Positions 8,139-16,036 of a DNA stretch of 64,000 nt are shown one piece after another. The position numbers were made by a program, and so were the translations under genes. Below the pieces are notes generated by a model, which was not told where the DNA came from, made no database searches, and worked only from the letters and a program-made list of their open reading frames with translations. The stretch spans positions 2,294,001 through 2,358,000 of the forward strand of contig CAVYEM010000001.1 of the NCBI GenBank assembly GCA_963767635.1, read 5' to 3'. Every line of letters begins with the position of its first letter. The stretch's first letter is position 1. This DNA comes from CAVYEM01 sp963767635 (GTDB taxonomy: Bacteria; Vulcanimicrobiota; Vulcanimicrobiia; Vulcanimicrobiales; Vulcanimicrobiaceae).

Positions 8139-8651
8139 GTGGACGAATACGGTAAGCGCGGCAGCGAACGCGGAAATATCGAGCCTCGGAGAGGCCGCCA
8201 AGGCTACGGCAGTATGCTGGACTGGGAACCGTTTCGCGGATTTTTTCCTGGAAATTGGAACGAGATGTTCGGCATCGACGTGAACCGCCGCGACGACGGC
8301 TACGAAATTCACATGGCGGTTCCCGGATTTCGCCCGGACGATCTCGACGTGCGCTATCAGGACGGCGTTATCACGGTCGTCGGGCGCAACGAGCGTCGCA
8401 ACTTCACGCGTTCGCTAACCGTGCCGGACGACGTCGACGAAGAAAATATTCAAGCCACCGTCGAGCACGGCATGCTGGTTCTCACGCTGCAGCAGCATCC
8501 CAAGCGCCAGCCGCGGCGCATCAACGTCGCAAGCGGGGGTGAATCAGCCAAACAGGTCGGCGCATCGAAGGAGCAAAGTGCGGGGTCAGGCCGAACGACG
8601 ACGGGAGACACCACGTCGACGACGGATCAGTCGAAGACGCAAAGCCGCTAG
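8139..8651 (+). CDS. Small heat shock protein, Hsp20/alpha-crystallin family
   Basis: 170 residues from GTG at 8139 (TAGGAG just upstream). The alpha-crystallin domain spans about residues 40-130: IDVNRRDDGYEIHMAVPGF, PDDLDVRYQDGVITVVGR, and the ending EHGMLVLTLQQHP (the usual GVLTLTLPK-type motif). A Ser/Thr/Gln-rich tail of about 40 residues follows (TTTGDTTSTTDQSKTQSR), low in complexity and longer than normal. Hsp20 proteins hold unfolded clients as ATP-independent oligomers until the DnaK system refolds them; dnaK-grpE-dnaJ lie 6 kb away. Confidence 0.92.
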   Translation: MDEYGKRGSERGNIEPRRGRQGYGSMLDWEPFRGFFPGNWNEMFGIDVNRRDDGYEIHMAVPGFRPDDLDVRYQDGVITVVGRNERRNFTRSLTVPDDVDEENIQATVEHGMLVLTLQQHPKRQPRRINVASGGESAKQVGASKEQSAGSGRTTTGDTTSTTDQSKTQSR

Positions 8652-8666
8652 CGCTTCCGAAGTGTC

Positions 8667-9338
8667 CTAGCGTATTCCCTCAGGAATACGCATAGTGGTC
8701 GGCTCTTGCGGAATATGGAGCTGCGTTCCGGTAGCAGCGCGTACTTCGTCGAGGGATACGCCCGGCGCAGTTTCGCGCAGCACCAAGCCCTCGGGCGTGA
8801 CGTCGATCGTCGCCATGTCGGTGATGATGCGGTTGACCACACGCGCTCCGGTCAGCGGCAAGTCGCACCGCTCGACGATCTTGTGCGCACCGCCTTTGGC
8901 TACATGCTCCATCATGACGATCAAATACTTTGCGCCGTGCACCAAGTCCATCGCGCCGCCCATGCCCTTGACCATTTTTCCGGGGATCATCCAGTTCGCG
9001 AGATCGCCGTCGCGCGAAACTTGCATCGCGCCGAGCACCGCAAGATCGATGTGGCCTCCGCGGATCATTCCGAATGAAAGCGACGAGTCGAAAAACGCCG
9101 CCCCGGGGAGCACGGTAACCGTTTCTTTGCCGGCATTGATGAGGTCGGGATCCTCCTGGCCCGCATAGGGGTAAGGCCCCATGCCCAAAATGCCGTTTTC
9201 GCTCTGCAGAACCACGGTGACGCCTGCGGGTACGTAGTTCGGTATGAGCGTGGGCAGCCCGATGCCCAGATTGATGTACTCGCCGTCGCGCAGTTCCTGT
9301 GCGACGCGGGCTGCGAGTTGGGTACGCGTAAGCGGCAT
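8667..9338 (-). CDS. scoB: 3-oxoacid CoA-transferase, subunit B
   Basis: 223 residues with the SENGILGMGP motif, whose glutamate is the covalent CoA-ester-forming residue in class I CoA-transferases. GINLG-like region YINLGIGLPTLIPNYVP and GGHIDLAVLGAMQVS also fit. It works with subunit A encoded directly upstream (TGATG overlap) to move CoA between succinate and acetoacetate or related acids. The overlap implies translational coupling and equal subunit production. Divergent neighbour acyl-CoA dehydrogenase suggests a short-chain fatty acid, ketone or branched-chain amino acid degradation role. Confidence 0.93.
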   Translation of the reverse strand: MPLTRTQLAARVAQELRDGEYINLGIGLPTLIPNYVPAGVTVVLQSENGILGMGPYPYAGQEDPDLINAGKETVTVLPGAAFFDSSLSFGMIRGGHIDLAVLGAMQVSRDGDLANWMIPGKMVKGMGGAMDLVHGAKYLIVMMEHVAKGGAHKIVERCDLPLTGARVVNRIITDMATIDVTPEGLVLRETAPGVSLDEVRAATGTQLHIPQEPTTMRIPEGIR

Positions 9339-10112
9339 CAGCGCGCCTCCGGTTGGGGCGGCTCGGCAGGACGAACGGTGACGCGTTCGATGCGTTTACC
9401 TTGTGCTCCGACGGGAACGACGCGCTGTACGAAAATGCCGGGGAGATGCACATGCTTCGGGATCGATCTCGCCCGGTTCGACAAGCACCTCGACTTCGGC
9501 GATCGTAGTCTTGCCGGCCATCGCGCAGAGCGGGTTGAAGTTGCGCGTGGCCTTGTGAAACACCAGATTGCCGTGCCGATCGCCGATGCTCGCGCGCACG
9601 AGCGCAAAGTCGCACACGATGCCTTCTTCGAGCACGTAATCTCGCCCGTTGAACGCGCGCGTTTCTTTTTTCGGGGATTCTATGGCCACGCTGCCGTCGG
9701 GATTGTGCTTCCACGGCAGCCCGCCTTGCGCGACCTGCGTGCCCACGCCCGCCGGCGTATAAAACGCGGGGATGCCGCACCCTCCGGCGCGCAAGCGCTC
9801 GGCCAGCGTTCCTTGCGGCACCAGTTCCACTTCGAGCAGCCCTTGGAGGTACTGCCGTTCGAATTCGCGATTTTCACCGACGTACGAACCGGTAGTGCGT
9901 CGAATGCGCCCGGCGTCGAGCAGCACGCCCAGTCCCCAGCCGTCCACTCCGCAGTTGTTCGAAACGGTGACCAAATCCGTTGCGCCTTGCTCCAGAAGCG
10001 CCGATATCAAGTTGTGCGGTATGCCGTTCAATCCGAAACCGCCCACGGCAATGGAAGCGCCGCTGCGAATGTCTTGGACCGCCTGGGCGCACGAGGAAAC
10101 GACTTTATCCAT
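9338..10112 (-). CDS. scoA: 3-oxoacid CoA-transferase, subunit A (frame break near 9455)
   Basis: Start set at ATG 10110-10112 (MDKVVSSCAQAVQDIRSG). The glycine-rich GGFGLNGIPHNLISALLEQG and TVSNNCGVDGWGLGVLL are typical of the alpha subunit. The first frame degenerates after EPGEIDPEA. Removing one base at 9455 gives IDPEHVHLPGIFVQRVV and the family ending KRIERVTVRPAEPPQPEAR, 257 residues in all. The restored stop overlaps the scoB start exactly (TGATG), which supports the correction. A longer 5' extension is open but lies in the divergent promoter region and is not homologous-looking. Confidence 0.9.
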
Positions 10113-10210
10113 ACGAGCCTGTAGATATGCTATGGCCGGTACGCGGGGTCCCGCCCGCCGCTGCGCGAAGTTTTGCCGCGCACATCCGCAATCAGGAGAA
10201 CCGCTACGCC

Positions 10211-11383
10211 ATGGCCGTCGCCAGCCCTCATCACGCATCGCCCGAGGATGAAGCGCTCATCCTCGACGTCGTGCGAGAACTCGTTGCCGAAAAAGTCGCA
10301 CCGCGTGCGGCGGAGATCGACGAACGCGGCGAATACCCGCAAGACATCCGCAAAATTTTTGCCGAGAACGATCTGCTCGGCATTCCGATACCGGCGGAAT
10401 ACGGCGGCCTCGGCGGCACGTTTCTGACGTATGTCAAGGTCGTCGAAGAAATTGCCAAAGCCTGCGCATCGAGCTCGCTGATCGTCGCGGTACAAGAACT
10501 GGGCATGCTGCCGATCCTCATCGGCGGCAACGAAGAGCAAAAGCAGCGGTATCTTCCAAAACTGGCTTCCGGCGAATGGATTGCGGCGTACGCGCTGACG
10601 GAAGCGGGGAGCGGCTCCGATGCGGCCGGCTCCATGCGCACGCGGGCCGAAAAACGCGGCGACATCTACGTGCTGAACGGGCAAAAAATCTGGATCACCA
10701 ACGGCAGCGTCGCGGACGTGGTCTGCGTGTTCGCCGTTACGGATGCGCAAAAGGGCGCCGCGGGCATCAGCGCGTTCATCGTCGAGAAGGGCTTCCCGGG
10801 CTTCAACGTCGGCAAGTTGGAAAAGAAGATGGGCATCCGCGGATCGCCCACCGTCGAACTCGTGTTCGACAACTGCGAAATCCCGGCGGCAAATCTGGTC
10901 GGTGCCGAAGGCCAGGGGTTCAAAATCGCGATGAAAGTGCTGGACAAGTCGCGGCCCGGCATCGCGGCGCAGGCCCTGGGCATCGCGACCGGCGCGCTCG
11001 ACTACGCTGCGAAATACGCTCAGGAGCGCATGGCATTCGGCAAGCCCATCGGCCAGCAGCAAGGCGTCGGCTTCATGCTGGCGGACATGAAGACCGACGT
11101 AGAGGCCGCGCGGCTACTGCTCTACGAGGCCGCGCGCAAATGCGACGAAGGAGCGGCCGACGTGACGCTCTGGGCGGCGATGAGCAAACTGAAATGCGGC
11201 GACGTCGCAATGCGCGTCACGACCGATGCCGTTCAGGTGCTCGGCGGCTACGGTTATTCGATCGACTATCCGGTGGAGCGCATGATGCGCGATGCGAAGA
11301 TCACGCAAATCTACGAAGGAACGCAGCAGATCCAGCGACTGGTCATCTCACGCGCCCTTCTGGGCAAGTGGAAGTCCAAATGA
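10211..11383 (+). CDS. Acyl-CoA dehydrogenase
   Basis: 390 residues, normal for the family. Start chosen at ATG 10211 because upstream sequence is the divergent intergenic region. Motifs: YALTEAGSGSDAAGSM (signature 1) and GGYGYSIDYPVERMMRDAKI (signature 2). The probable catalytic base is the Glu of IYEGTQQIQRLVISR. It oxidises an acyl-CoA to the 2-enoyl-CoA with FAD and passes electrons to ETF. Divergent CoA-transferase genes suggest a shared catabolic role, most likely short or branched chains. Exact chain length cannot be told. Confidence 0.94.
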   Translation: MAVASPHHASPEDEALILDVVRELVAEKVAPRAAEIDERGEYPQDIRKIFAENDLLGIPIPAEYGGLGGTFLTYVKVVEEIAKACASSSLIVAVQELGMLPILIGGNEEQKQRYLPKLASGEWIAAYALTEAGSGSDAAGSMRTRAEKRGDIYVLNGQKIWITNGSVADVVCVFAVTDAQKGAAGISAFIVEKGFPGFNVGKLEKKMGIRGSPTVELVFDNCEIPAANLVGAEGQGFKIAMKVLDKSRPGIAAQALGIATGALDYAAKYAQERMAFGKPIGQQQGVGFMLADMKTDVEAARLLLYEAARKCDEGAADVTLWAAMSKLKCGDVAMRVTTDAVQVLGGYGYSIDYPVERMMRDAKITQIYEGTQQIQRLVISRALLGKWKSK

Positions 11384-11541
11384 CCTTCAGCGAGCTTTAC
11401 ACAAACTAAAGACGGCCCGTACGGCGCCGATGGAACGAGCCGCGGTCGTTCTGCGTTACCGCAGTGCGATACTCGCATTACGCCTCTTTCCAGAGGCGCG
11501 ATGCTCGTATGGCGATTTTCGGAAGAAAGGAGGATTTGGTT

Positions 11542-11799
11542 TTGAAGAAACTCATCGCATCGCTCATCGCATCGGCGTTCCTTTTGACCGGCACGGCGAT
11601 GGCTGCTGCTCCGTCCAAGGCACCCGCGGCAAAGACCGCGACCAAGGCGGCCGCTTCCAAGACGATCAAGTCGACCCCGAAATCGACGAAAGCCGCCAAG
11701 GCATCGAAGATCAAGAAGATGTCCCACAAGGCCAAGAAGTCCCAGAAAAAAGCCCGCAAGCATCATCTTAAGCCGGCGAAGAAAATCTCGCACCGGTAA
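11542..11799 (+). CDS. Small exported Lys/Ala/Ser-rich basic protein
   Basis: 85 residues from a TTG at 11542, chosen because a perfect AAGGAGG site (11527-11533) sits 8 nt upstream. Residues 1-22 form a signal peptide (KKLIASLIASAFLLTGTAMA, cleavage expected after AMA). The mature part is almost only Lys, Ala, Ser and Thr (AAPSKAPAAKTATKAAASKT), turning into Lys/His/Arg clusters. It resembles histone H1-like or Asp/Lys-rich cell-surface proteins in composition only. It is monocistronic, with a strong terminator right after. Likely a secreted polycation binding anionic surface polymers or DNA; that is inference. Confidence 0.75.
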   Translation: MKKLIASLIASAFLLTGTAMAAAPSKAPAAKTATKAAASKTIKSTPKSTKAAKASKIKKMSHKAKKSQKKARKHHLKPAKKISHR

Positions 11800-11827
11800 C
11801 CCGTCTTTATTCCGTATTCATCTGGAA

Positions 11828-11856
11828 AGCGCGGCCAAAGCCGCGCTCTTTTTTTT
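11828..11856 (+). terminator. Rho-independent terminator
   Basis: A perfect 8-bp stem AGCGCGGC / GCCGCGCT with a 4-nt CAAA loop is followed by CTTTTTTTT. It lies 28 nt after the stop of the Lys-rich exported protein. It is the clearest intrinsic terminator in the window. The rest of 11857-11977 holds nothing I can name. Confidence 0.9.
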
Positions 11857-11977
11857 GGCGGGAAGCATTCGTCACAATAGCCGATAAATCGCCTCTTCCG
11901 CGTCGGTCCGGGACTCACCACGACGACCGGGACCCTGCAGTACAATCCGGCGATGACGATCCGGCACTAGGGCCTCG

Positions 11978-12793
11978 TTAAAAGCCTTGAGGCTGCCGTC
12001 CGAAAATCATGGGAATGAAATGGCCCGCGAGGAATGAAAGCGCAAAAACGATCGAACCATAGATTGCGATTTCCAAACCGCGAAGCCATTTGTTGCGCGA
12101 GCTGAGCGACCCAGCGTATAAGCCGATGCCGAACAATCCGAGCAGCGCTAGAATCACGCTCGCAATCACCGCCCTACCGCCGCCCAGTGCTCCGAAAAAG
12201 TAAGGGATAATGGGAATCAGCGAACCGGCAGCATACGAGAGTCCCATCGCCAGCGCCGGCACGACGTCGGAGGATTCGGCGATGCGCGGATCGATGCCGA
12301 ATTCGTCGCGCATCATCTCATAGAGATAGATTTCCGGATTTTTCGCCAGCCGCGAAACGATCATGTGCGCTTCGTCGGCGCTGAAGCCTTTGAGCTTGTA
12401 ATATGCGACTTGCTCGGCGAACTCGTCCTGCGGATTTGCCTCCATTTCGTGGCGTTCCATGTCGATGGACGCCTGGACGACTTCACGTTCCGATTTGGTG
12501 CCCTGGTATTCGCCCACAGCCATGGAAAGCGCGCCGGCAATGAGCGCGACCAGGCCGCTTACGAGCACGGTAAGGTGGCTCGAGGAAGCGACGCCGACGC
12601 CCGTGACGACGCCCATCGTCGTAAGGATGCCGTCCTTGGCGCCGAAGACGATTTCGCGTACGCGGCGCTGGGCTTCGAGCTGCCTTCGCTGCGGCGTATC
12701 GGGTATTCGAGGCGTGACCTTTCGCCAGCCCGGCGTGTCCACGACCACCTTAAAAGGCGGAGCCGTCGCCGGTTCGGGCTGCGTTTTCTTCAT
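11978..12793 (-). CDS. VIT1/CCC1-family membrane transporter (iron/manganese type)
   Basis: 271 residues. VREIVFGAKDGILTTMGVVT is the first membrane helix motif of VIT1/CCC1 proteins and SMAVGEYQGTKSEREVV the conserved helix 2 region. A cytoplasmic helical metal-binding loop follows, with Glu/His-rich stretches (MERHEMEANPQDEFAEQVAY). Three hydrophobic segments end in FALSFLAGHFIPMIF. Family members load Fe(II) or Mn(II) into vacuoles or out of the cytoplasm; bacterial roles are mostly metal efflux. It stands alone and is divergent from the next gene. Confidence 0.85.
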   Translation of the reverse strand: MKKTQPEPATAPPFKVVVDTPGWRKVTPRIPDTPQRRQLEAQRRVREIVFGAKDGILTTMGVVTGVGVASSSHLTVLVSGLVALIAGALSMAVGEYQGTKSEREVVQASIDMERHEMEANPQDEFAEQVAYYKLKGFSADEAHMIVSRLAKNPEIYLYEMMRDEFGIDPRIAESSDVVPALAMGLSYAAGSLIPIIPYFFGALGGGRAVIASVILALLGLFGIGLYAGSLSSRNKWLRGLEIAIYGSIVFALSFLAGHFIPMIFGRQPQGF

Positions 12794-12835
12794 CGCAAGC
12801 GGACTTCACCGAATTACGCCGCGAATACTTGCGCA

Positions 12836-13348
12836 ATGCCCGATCCGTTCGACGAAGAGTTCACCGCTCAAAATCCCATCGTCGCCGCCGCGATGCGCAT
12901 TCGTGCCCGCCGCCAAATCGAGGGCGCGGTCGACGCTACGCTCGAGCCCACGACCTACGAAGACGCGGAGAGCGGTTTTGCGGCCTTCGGCGCCCAACTG
13001 CGCGCGGGCACGAAGCGATTGAATGCAATCCTCGGTGAAAGAACCGGCGTAAAATTCATCCGCTTGGAGAAACCGGCGAGGCTCCGCCTGCGATTCGGCG
13101 AGCTTCAGATACGCTTGGATTTGGACGAGGTACATCAGCTGGTAAGAATTTCAGGGATGGGACTGGAAGGCGAATGGCAGTTCGATCCGCGAGCTGCGGT
13201 GCCGTCGCTCATCAACTTGTCCAAGATATCGACGGAAGCCGATTACGGCACTGCGCTCACGCCTTCTTCCGCTTTGAAGTCGATCGCGCAGGACGCGCAG
13301 TTGCCGCGGCCGCCGCATCTGGACCGCTCCGGGCCTTTGACGTTCTAG
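12836..13348 (+). CDS. Hypothetical protein, 170 aa
   Basis: I do not recognise a family. ATG at 12836 gives a soluble protein. An N-terminal helical part is followed by a basic/hydrophobic middle with alternating pattern (KFIRLEKPARLRLRFGELQI) that looks like beta strands. The end is a Pro-rich tail (LPRPPHLDRSGPLTF). The frame continues upstream but there lies opposite the VIT1-like gene. The 3' end overlaps the convergent nth gene by 92 nt as read; that overlap nearly disappears if nth carries a one-base error near 13370. Confidence 0.6.
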   Translation: MPDPFDEEFTAQNPIVAAAMRIRARRQIEGAVDATLEPTTYEDAESGFAAFGAQLRAGTKRLNAILGERTGVKFIRLEKPARLRLRFGELQIRLDLDEVHQLVRISGMGLEGEWQFDPRAAVPSLINLSKISTEADYGTALTPSSALKSIAQDAQLPRPPHLDRSGPLTF

Positions 13349-14006
13349 CCAAAATCTTTGGGGTCGGGCACAGCTGCGCGGCAGGGCAGCGCCCGCACAG
13401 TGGCGTGGGCGCTTTGCAGATTGCACGTCCGTGCAGAATGAGCCAGTGATGCGCGTGGCGCCGCTTCTCGCGTGAAACCAGCCCTTCCAGATCGTTCTCC
13501 ACGTCGCGCGGCGTCTTTCCCAGCGTGAACCCCATGCGGTGCGCAACGCGGAAGACGTGCGTGTCCACCGCGATCGCCGCCTCCTCAAAAACCACGGACA
13601 ACACGACGCTGGCCGTTTTCCGCCCGACGCCCGGCAATGTTTCGAGCGCGTCACGCTCGCCGGGCACTTCTCCGGCGTGCCGTTGCACGAGTTCCTGGGA
13701 GCACCTGATGATGTTTCGCGCTTTGGTGCGAAAAAAACCGCACGATTTGATGATCTGCTCTACGTCCTCTTGCCGGGCCGCGGCAAGCTTTTGCGCGGTG
13801 GGATATTTCTTGAAGAGCACCGGCGTGGTCATGTTCACGCGAGCATCGGTGCATTGCGCGGAGAGAATCACCGCGATCAGCAGTTCGAAGGCATTTGAAT
13901 AATTCAACGCGGTCTGCGCGTGCGGATAGCTGCGTTCGAGGATCTCTAATTCTACGCGAGCGACGTCTTTGGAAACTTTACGCGAAGGAAACGGAATTTT
14001 AGGCAC
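13257..14006 (-). CDS. nth: Endonuclease III (base-excision DNA glycosylase/AP lyase)
   Basis: 249 residues as read. The helix-hairpin-helix is LETLPGVGRKTASVVLSV, with the catalytic Lys in GRKTA. The catalytic Asp is in AIAVDTHVFRVAHRMG. The FeS cluster has the C-x6-C-x2-C-x5-C pattern (CKAPTPLCGRCPAAQLC). It removes oxidised pyrimidines and nicks the AP site. The last 35 residues (SKARSGPDAAAAATARPARS) are low complexity and overlap the convergent gene. A single missing C just after the last Cys would instead end the protein in CPDPKDFG at 13345, so the tail may be an error product. Confidence 0.92.
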   Translation of the reverse strand: MPKIPFPSRKVSKDVARVELEILERSYPHAQTALNYSNAFELLIAVILSAQCTDARVNMTTPVLFKKYPTAQKLAAARQEDVEQIIKSCGFFRTKARNIIRCSQELVQRHAGEVPGERDALETLPGVGRKTASVVLSVVFEEAAIAVDTHVFRVAHRMGFTLGKTPRDVENDLEGLVSREKRRHAHHWLILHGRAICKAPTPLCGRCPAAQLCPTPKILARTSKARSGPDAAAAATARPARSTSKRKKA

Positions 14007-14010
14007 AGAC

Positions 14011-16011
14011 TCACTTCAAGTATTGAACGAGCCAGTCGATCCAGCGGCGATCGACGTCCATGGCACGAACGGGATCGCCGGGGAAATGCCCGGCGACGGG
14101 ATACGCAAAAAAACGCACCGGAACGCCACGGTCCCGCAGCGCGCGAAACATCTCGTACGATTGGGTGATGGGCACGCGCGCGTCGCCCGTATCGCTCAGA
14201 ATCAGCGTCGGCGTATCGATGTTCCACGCATACGTAATCGGCGACTGCGCGCGATACTGCTCCATCAGCTTGCCGGTCCACGGAGAACCGCCGAAACCGA
14301 ACCGAACGTTGACGTTGTTGTCCGAGAGCGCGTACTCGTCGATCCAATTGTTCACGGCCGCTCCTGCAACGGCCGCTTTCCAAACGTGGTAATGTCCCTC
14401 CATCCAGGACGTCATGTAACCGCCGTACGACCAGCCCGTAACGCCGATGCGAGCGTTATCGATGCGCGCGATTCGCCGTACCGCCTCGATACCGGCCATG
14501 ACGTCGCGTCCGGGTCCGGCGCCGGCATCGTTGAAAATAGCGTGCCAGTACGCTTCGCCCAGATTGTCGCTGCCGCGATAGTTCGGATTGAACACGATAA
14601 AGCCGCGCGCCGCCAGCAGCTGGTTCAACGCGCTGAACGAGGTCAGCGAGGCGGAATTGGGACCGCCGTGAATGACCAGTACCAGCGGGTATGCGCGGTT
14701 CGCCGAATATCCCGGCGGATACGTGACGACGCCGTCTTCTGCAAAGCCTTCGGACTGCCACGCGACCGGCTGCACGCTGCCCAGATTTAAAGCGGCAACG
14801 CTTTGATTGTACGACGTGAGCCGCCGCGGCGCAGTTCCAGGCGTTGCGAGGTAATACAGTTCGGTTGGATCGTGCGCCTGACTTGCGGTGAACGCCATGG
14901 CGCCGGTGCGGCTCAGGCTCGCGTCCAGCCAAAACGATTGCGTTGGCTGCACACCGCCCAGGTCGATGCGCCGCGCGCGCCCGTCAAGGGGTTTTATCCA
15001 CAGCGCGGCGTCGGTGCCTTTGTGACCGGAAATCAAGAGCGCCTTCGAATCCGGCATCCACATCGCGCGCTGCACGTTCGTGTCGATCTCCGAGGCCGTC
15101 ACGTCGACGCCGTTTCCGCCGCGCAGCGACGTGACGAAGACGTCGTTCTGCGCCGCGGGATCGCCGTGATACGGATACCAGTACGCAATTTTCGTGCCGT
15201 CGGGTGAAAACTCGCCGTAGCCTTCGAATTTCCCATGCGTGGTGAGCGTACGAATGGCTTTGGTGCGCGTATCGAGCACCGCGATGACGGTGCGATCCGC
15301 ATCGGCGTAGTACGGCGTCGCCATTTTCGAAAAGACGATGTAGCGTCCGTCGGGAGACCACGAGAGCGGCGATGAGGGCGAACTGGGCGGTGCCGCCGGC
15401 GGCAAACTCCACGAACCTTCGGTCAAACGCGCGTTGCCGCTGCCGTCGGCATCGACCGTCCAGATGTGGCTCGGCGTGGGCGCCCGCGTCTCGGTGTACG
15501 CCTGATCGCCTACGACGAAGGCATCGAGATGATGCGCGATCGCTTTCTTATTGGGCGGCTCGTCCGCGGTTACATAGGCAAGCGCCGCCCCGTCGGGACG
15601 CCACGCGAACTGCTGCACTCCTTCCGATGCGTTCGTGATCGGCATGGGATCGCCGCCGCGCATGTCGAGCACGAAAATTTGTTCCTGAGCCTCTTTGCCC
15701 TCGCTCCGCTCTGCCAGGAACGCCAGGCGCGTTCCGTCGGACGACCATGCGGGCGATGCAATCCCGGAACGTTCGAACGTGAGCGCACGCGAGGTATCGG
15801 CACGCAAATCGTACAGCATCAGCGTGCGTTCGTACCGATCGTTTCGGTAGTCGGGCTTGGAAACGACATACGCGATCCGCGTGCCGTTGGGCGATATCGC
15901 CGCATCGGAAACGCCCACCAGGGATCGCAGATCGTCCAACTGCATGGTTCGCGGCGGCGCCGCCGCCGCGACCAGCAATGACGCAAGCGCGGCGCACAAC
16001 ACATGCTTCAT
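14011..16011 (-). CDS. S9-family (prolyl oligopeptidase-like) peptidase, exported, copy 1
   Basis: 666 residues from ATG 16011 (GGAAAGG upstream). Residues 1-18 are a signal peptide (MKHVLCAALASLLVAAAAP). Then comes a seven-bladed TolB/WD-like propeller with repeats such as ISPNGTRIAYVVSK and ASPAWSSDGTRLAFLAERSE. The C-terminal alpha/beta hydrolase has nucleophile Ser in GWSYGGYMTSW, Asp in LSDTGDARVPI and His in VAGHFPGDPV. It resembles acylaminoacyl-peptidase or dipeptidyl-peptidase enzymes that trim small peptides in the periplasm. It lies 25 nt behind a paralogue in the same orientation. Confidence 0.92.
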   Translation of the reverse strand: MKHVLCAALASLLVAAAAPPRTMQLDDLRSLVGVSDAAISPNGTRIAYVVSKPDYRNDRYERTLMLYDLRADTSRALTFERSGIASPAWSSDGTRLAFLAERSEGKEAQEQIFVLDMRGGDPMPITNASEGVQQFAWRPDGAALAYVTADEPPNKKAIAHHLDAFVVGDQAYTETRAPTPSHIWTVDADGSGNARLTEGSWSLPPAAPPSSPSSPLSWSPDGRYIVFSKMATPYYADADRTVIAVLDTRTKAIRTLTTHGKFEGYGEFSPDGTKIAYWYPYHGDPAAQNDVFVTSLRGGNGVDVTASEIDTNVQRAMWMPDSKALLISGHKGTDAALWIKPLDGRARRIDLGGVQPTQSFWLDASLSRTGAMAFTASQAHDPTELYYLATPGTAPRRLTSYNQSVAALNLGSVQPVAWQSEGFAEDGVVTYPPGYSANRAYPLVLVIHGGPNSASLTSFSALNQLLAARGFIVFNPNYRGSDNLGEAYWHAIFNDAGAGPGRDVMAGIEAVRRIARIDNARIGVTGWSYGGYMTSWMEGHYHVWKAAVAGAAVNNWIDEYALSDNNVNVRFGFGGSPWTGKLMEQYRAQSPITYAWNIDTPTLILSDTGDARVPITQSYEMFRALRDRGVPVRFFAYPVAGHFPGDPVRAMDVDRRWIDWLVQYLK

Positions 16012-16036
16012 TTGGAAACGAACCTTTCCAGGCAAC

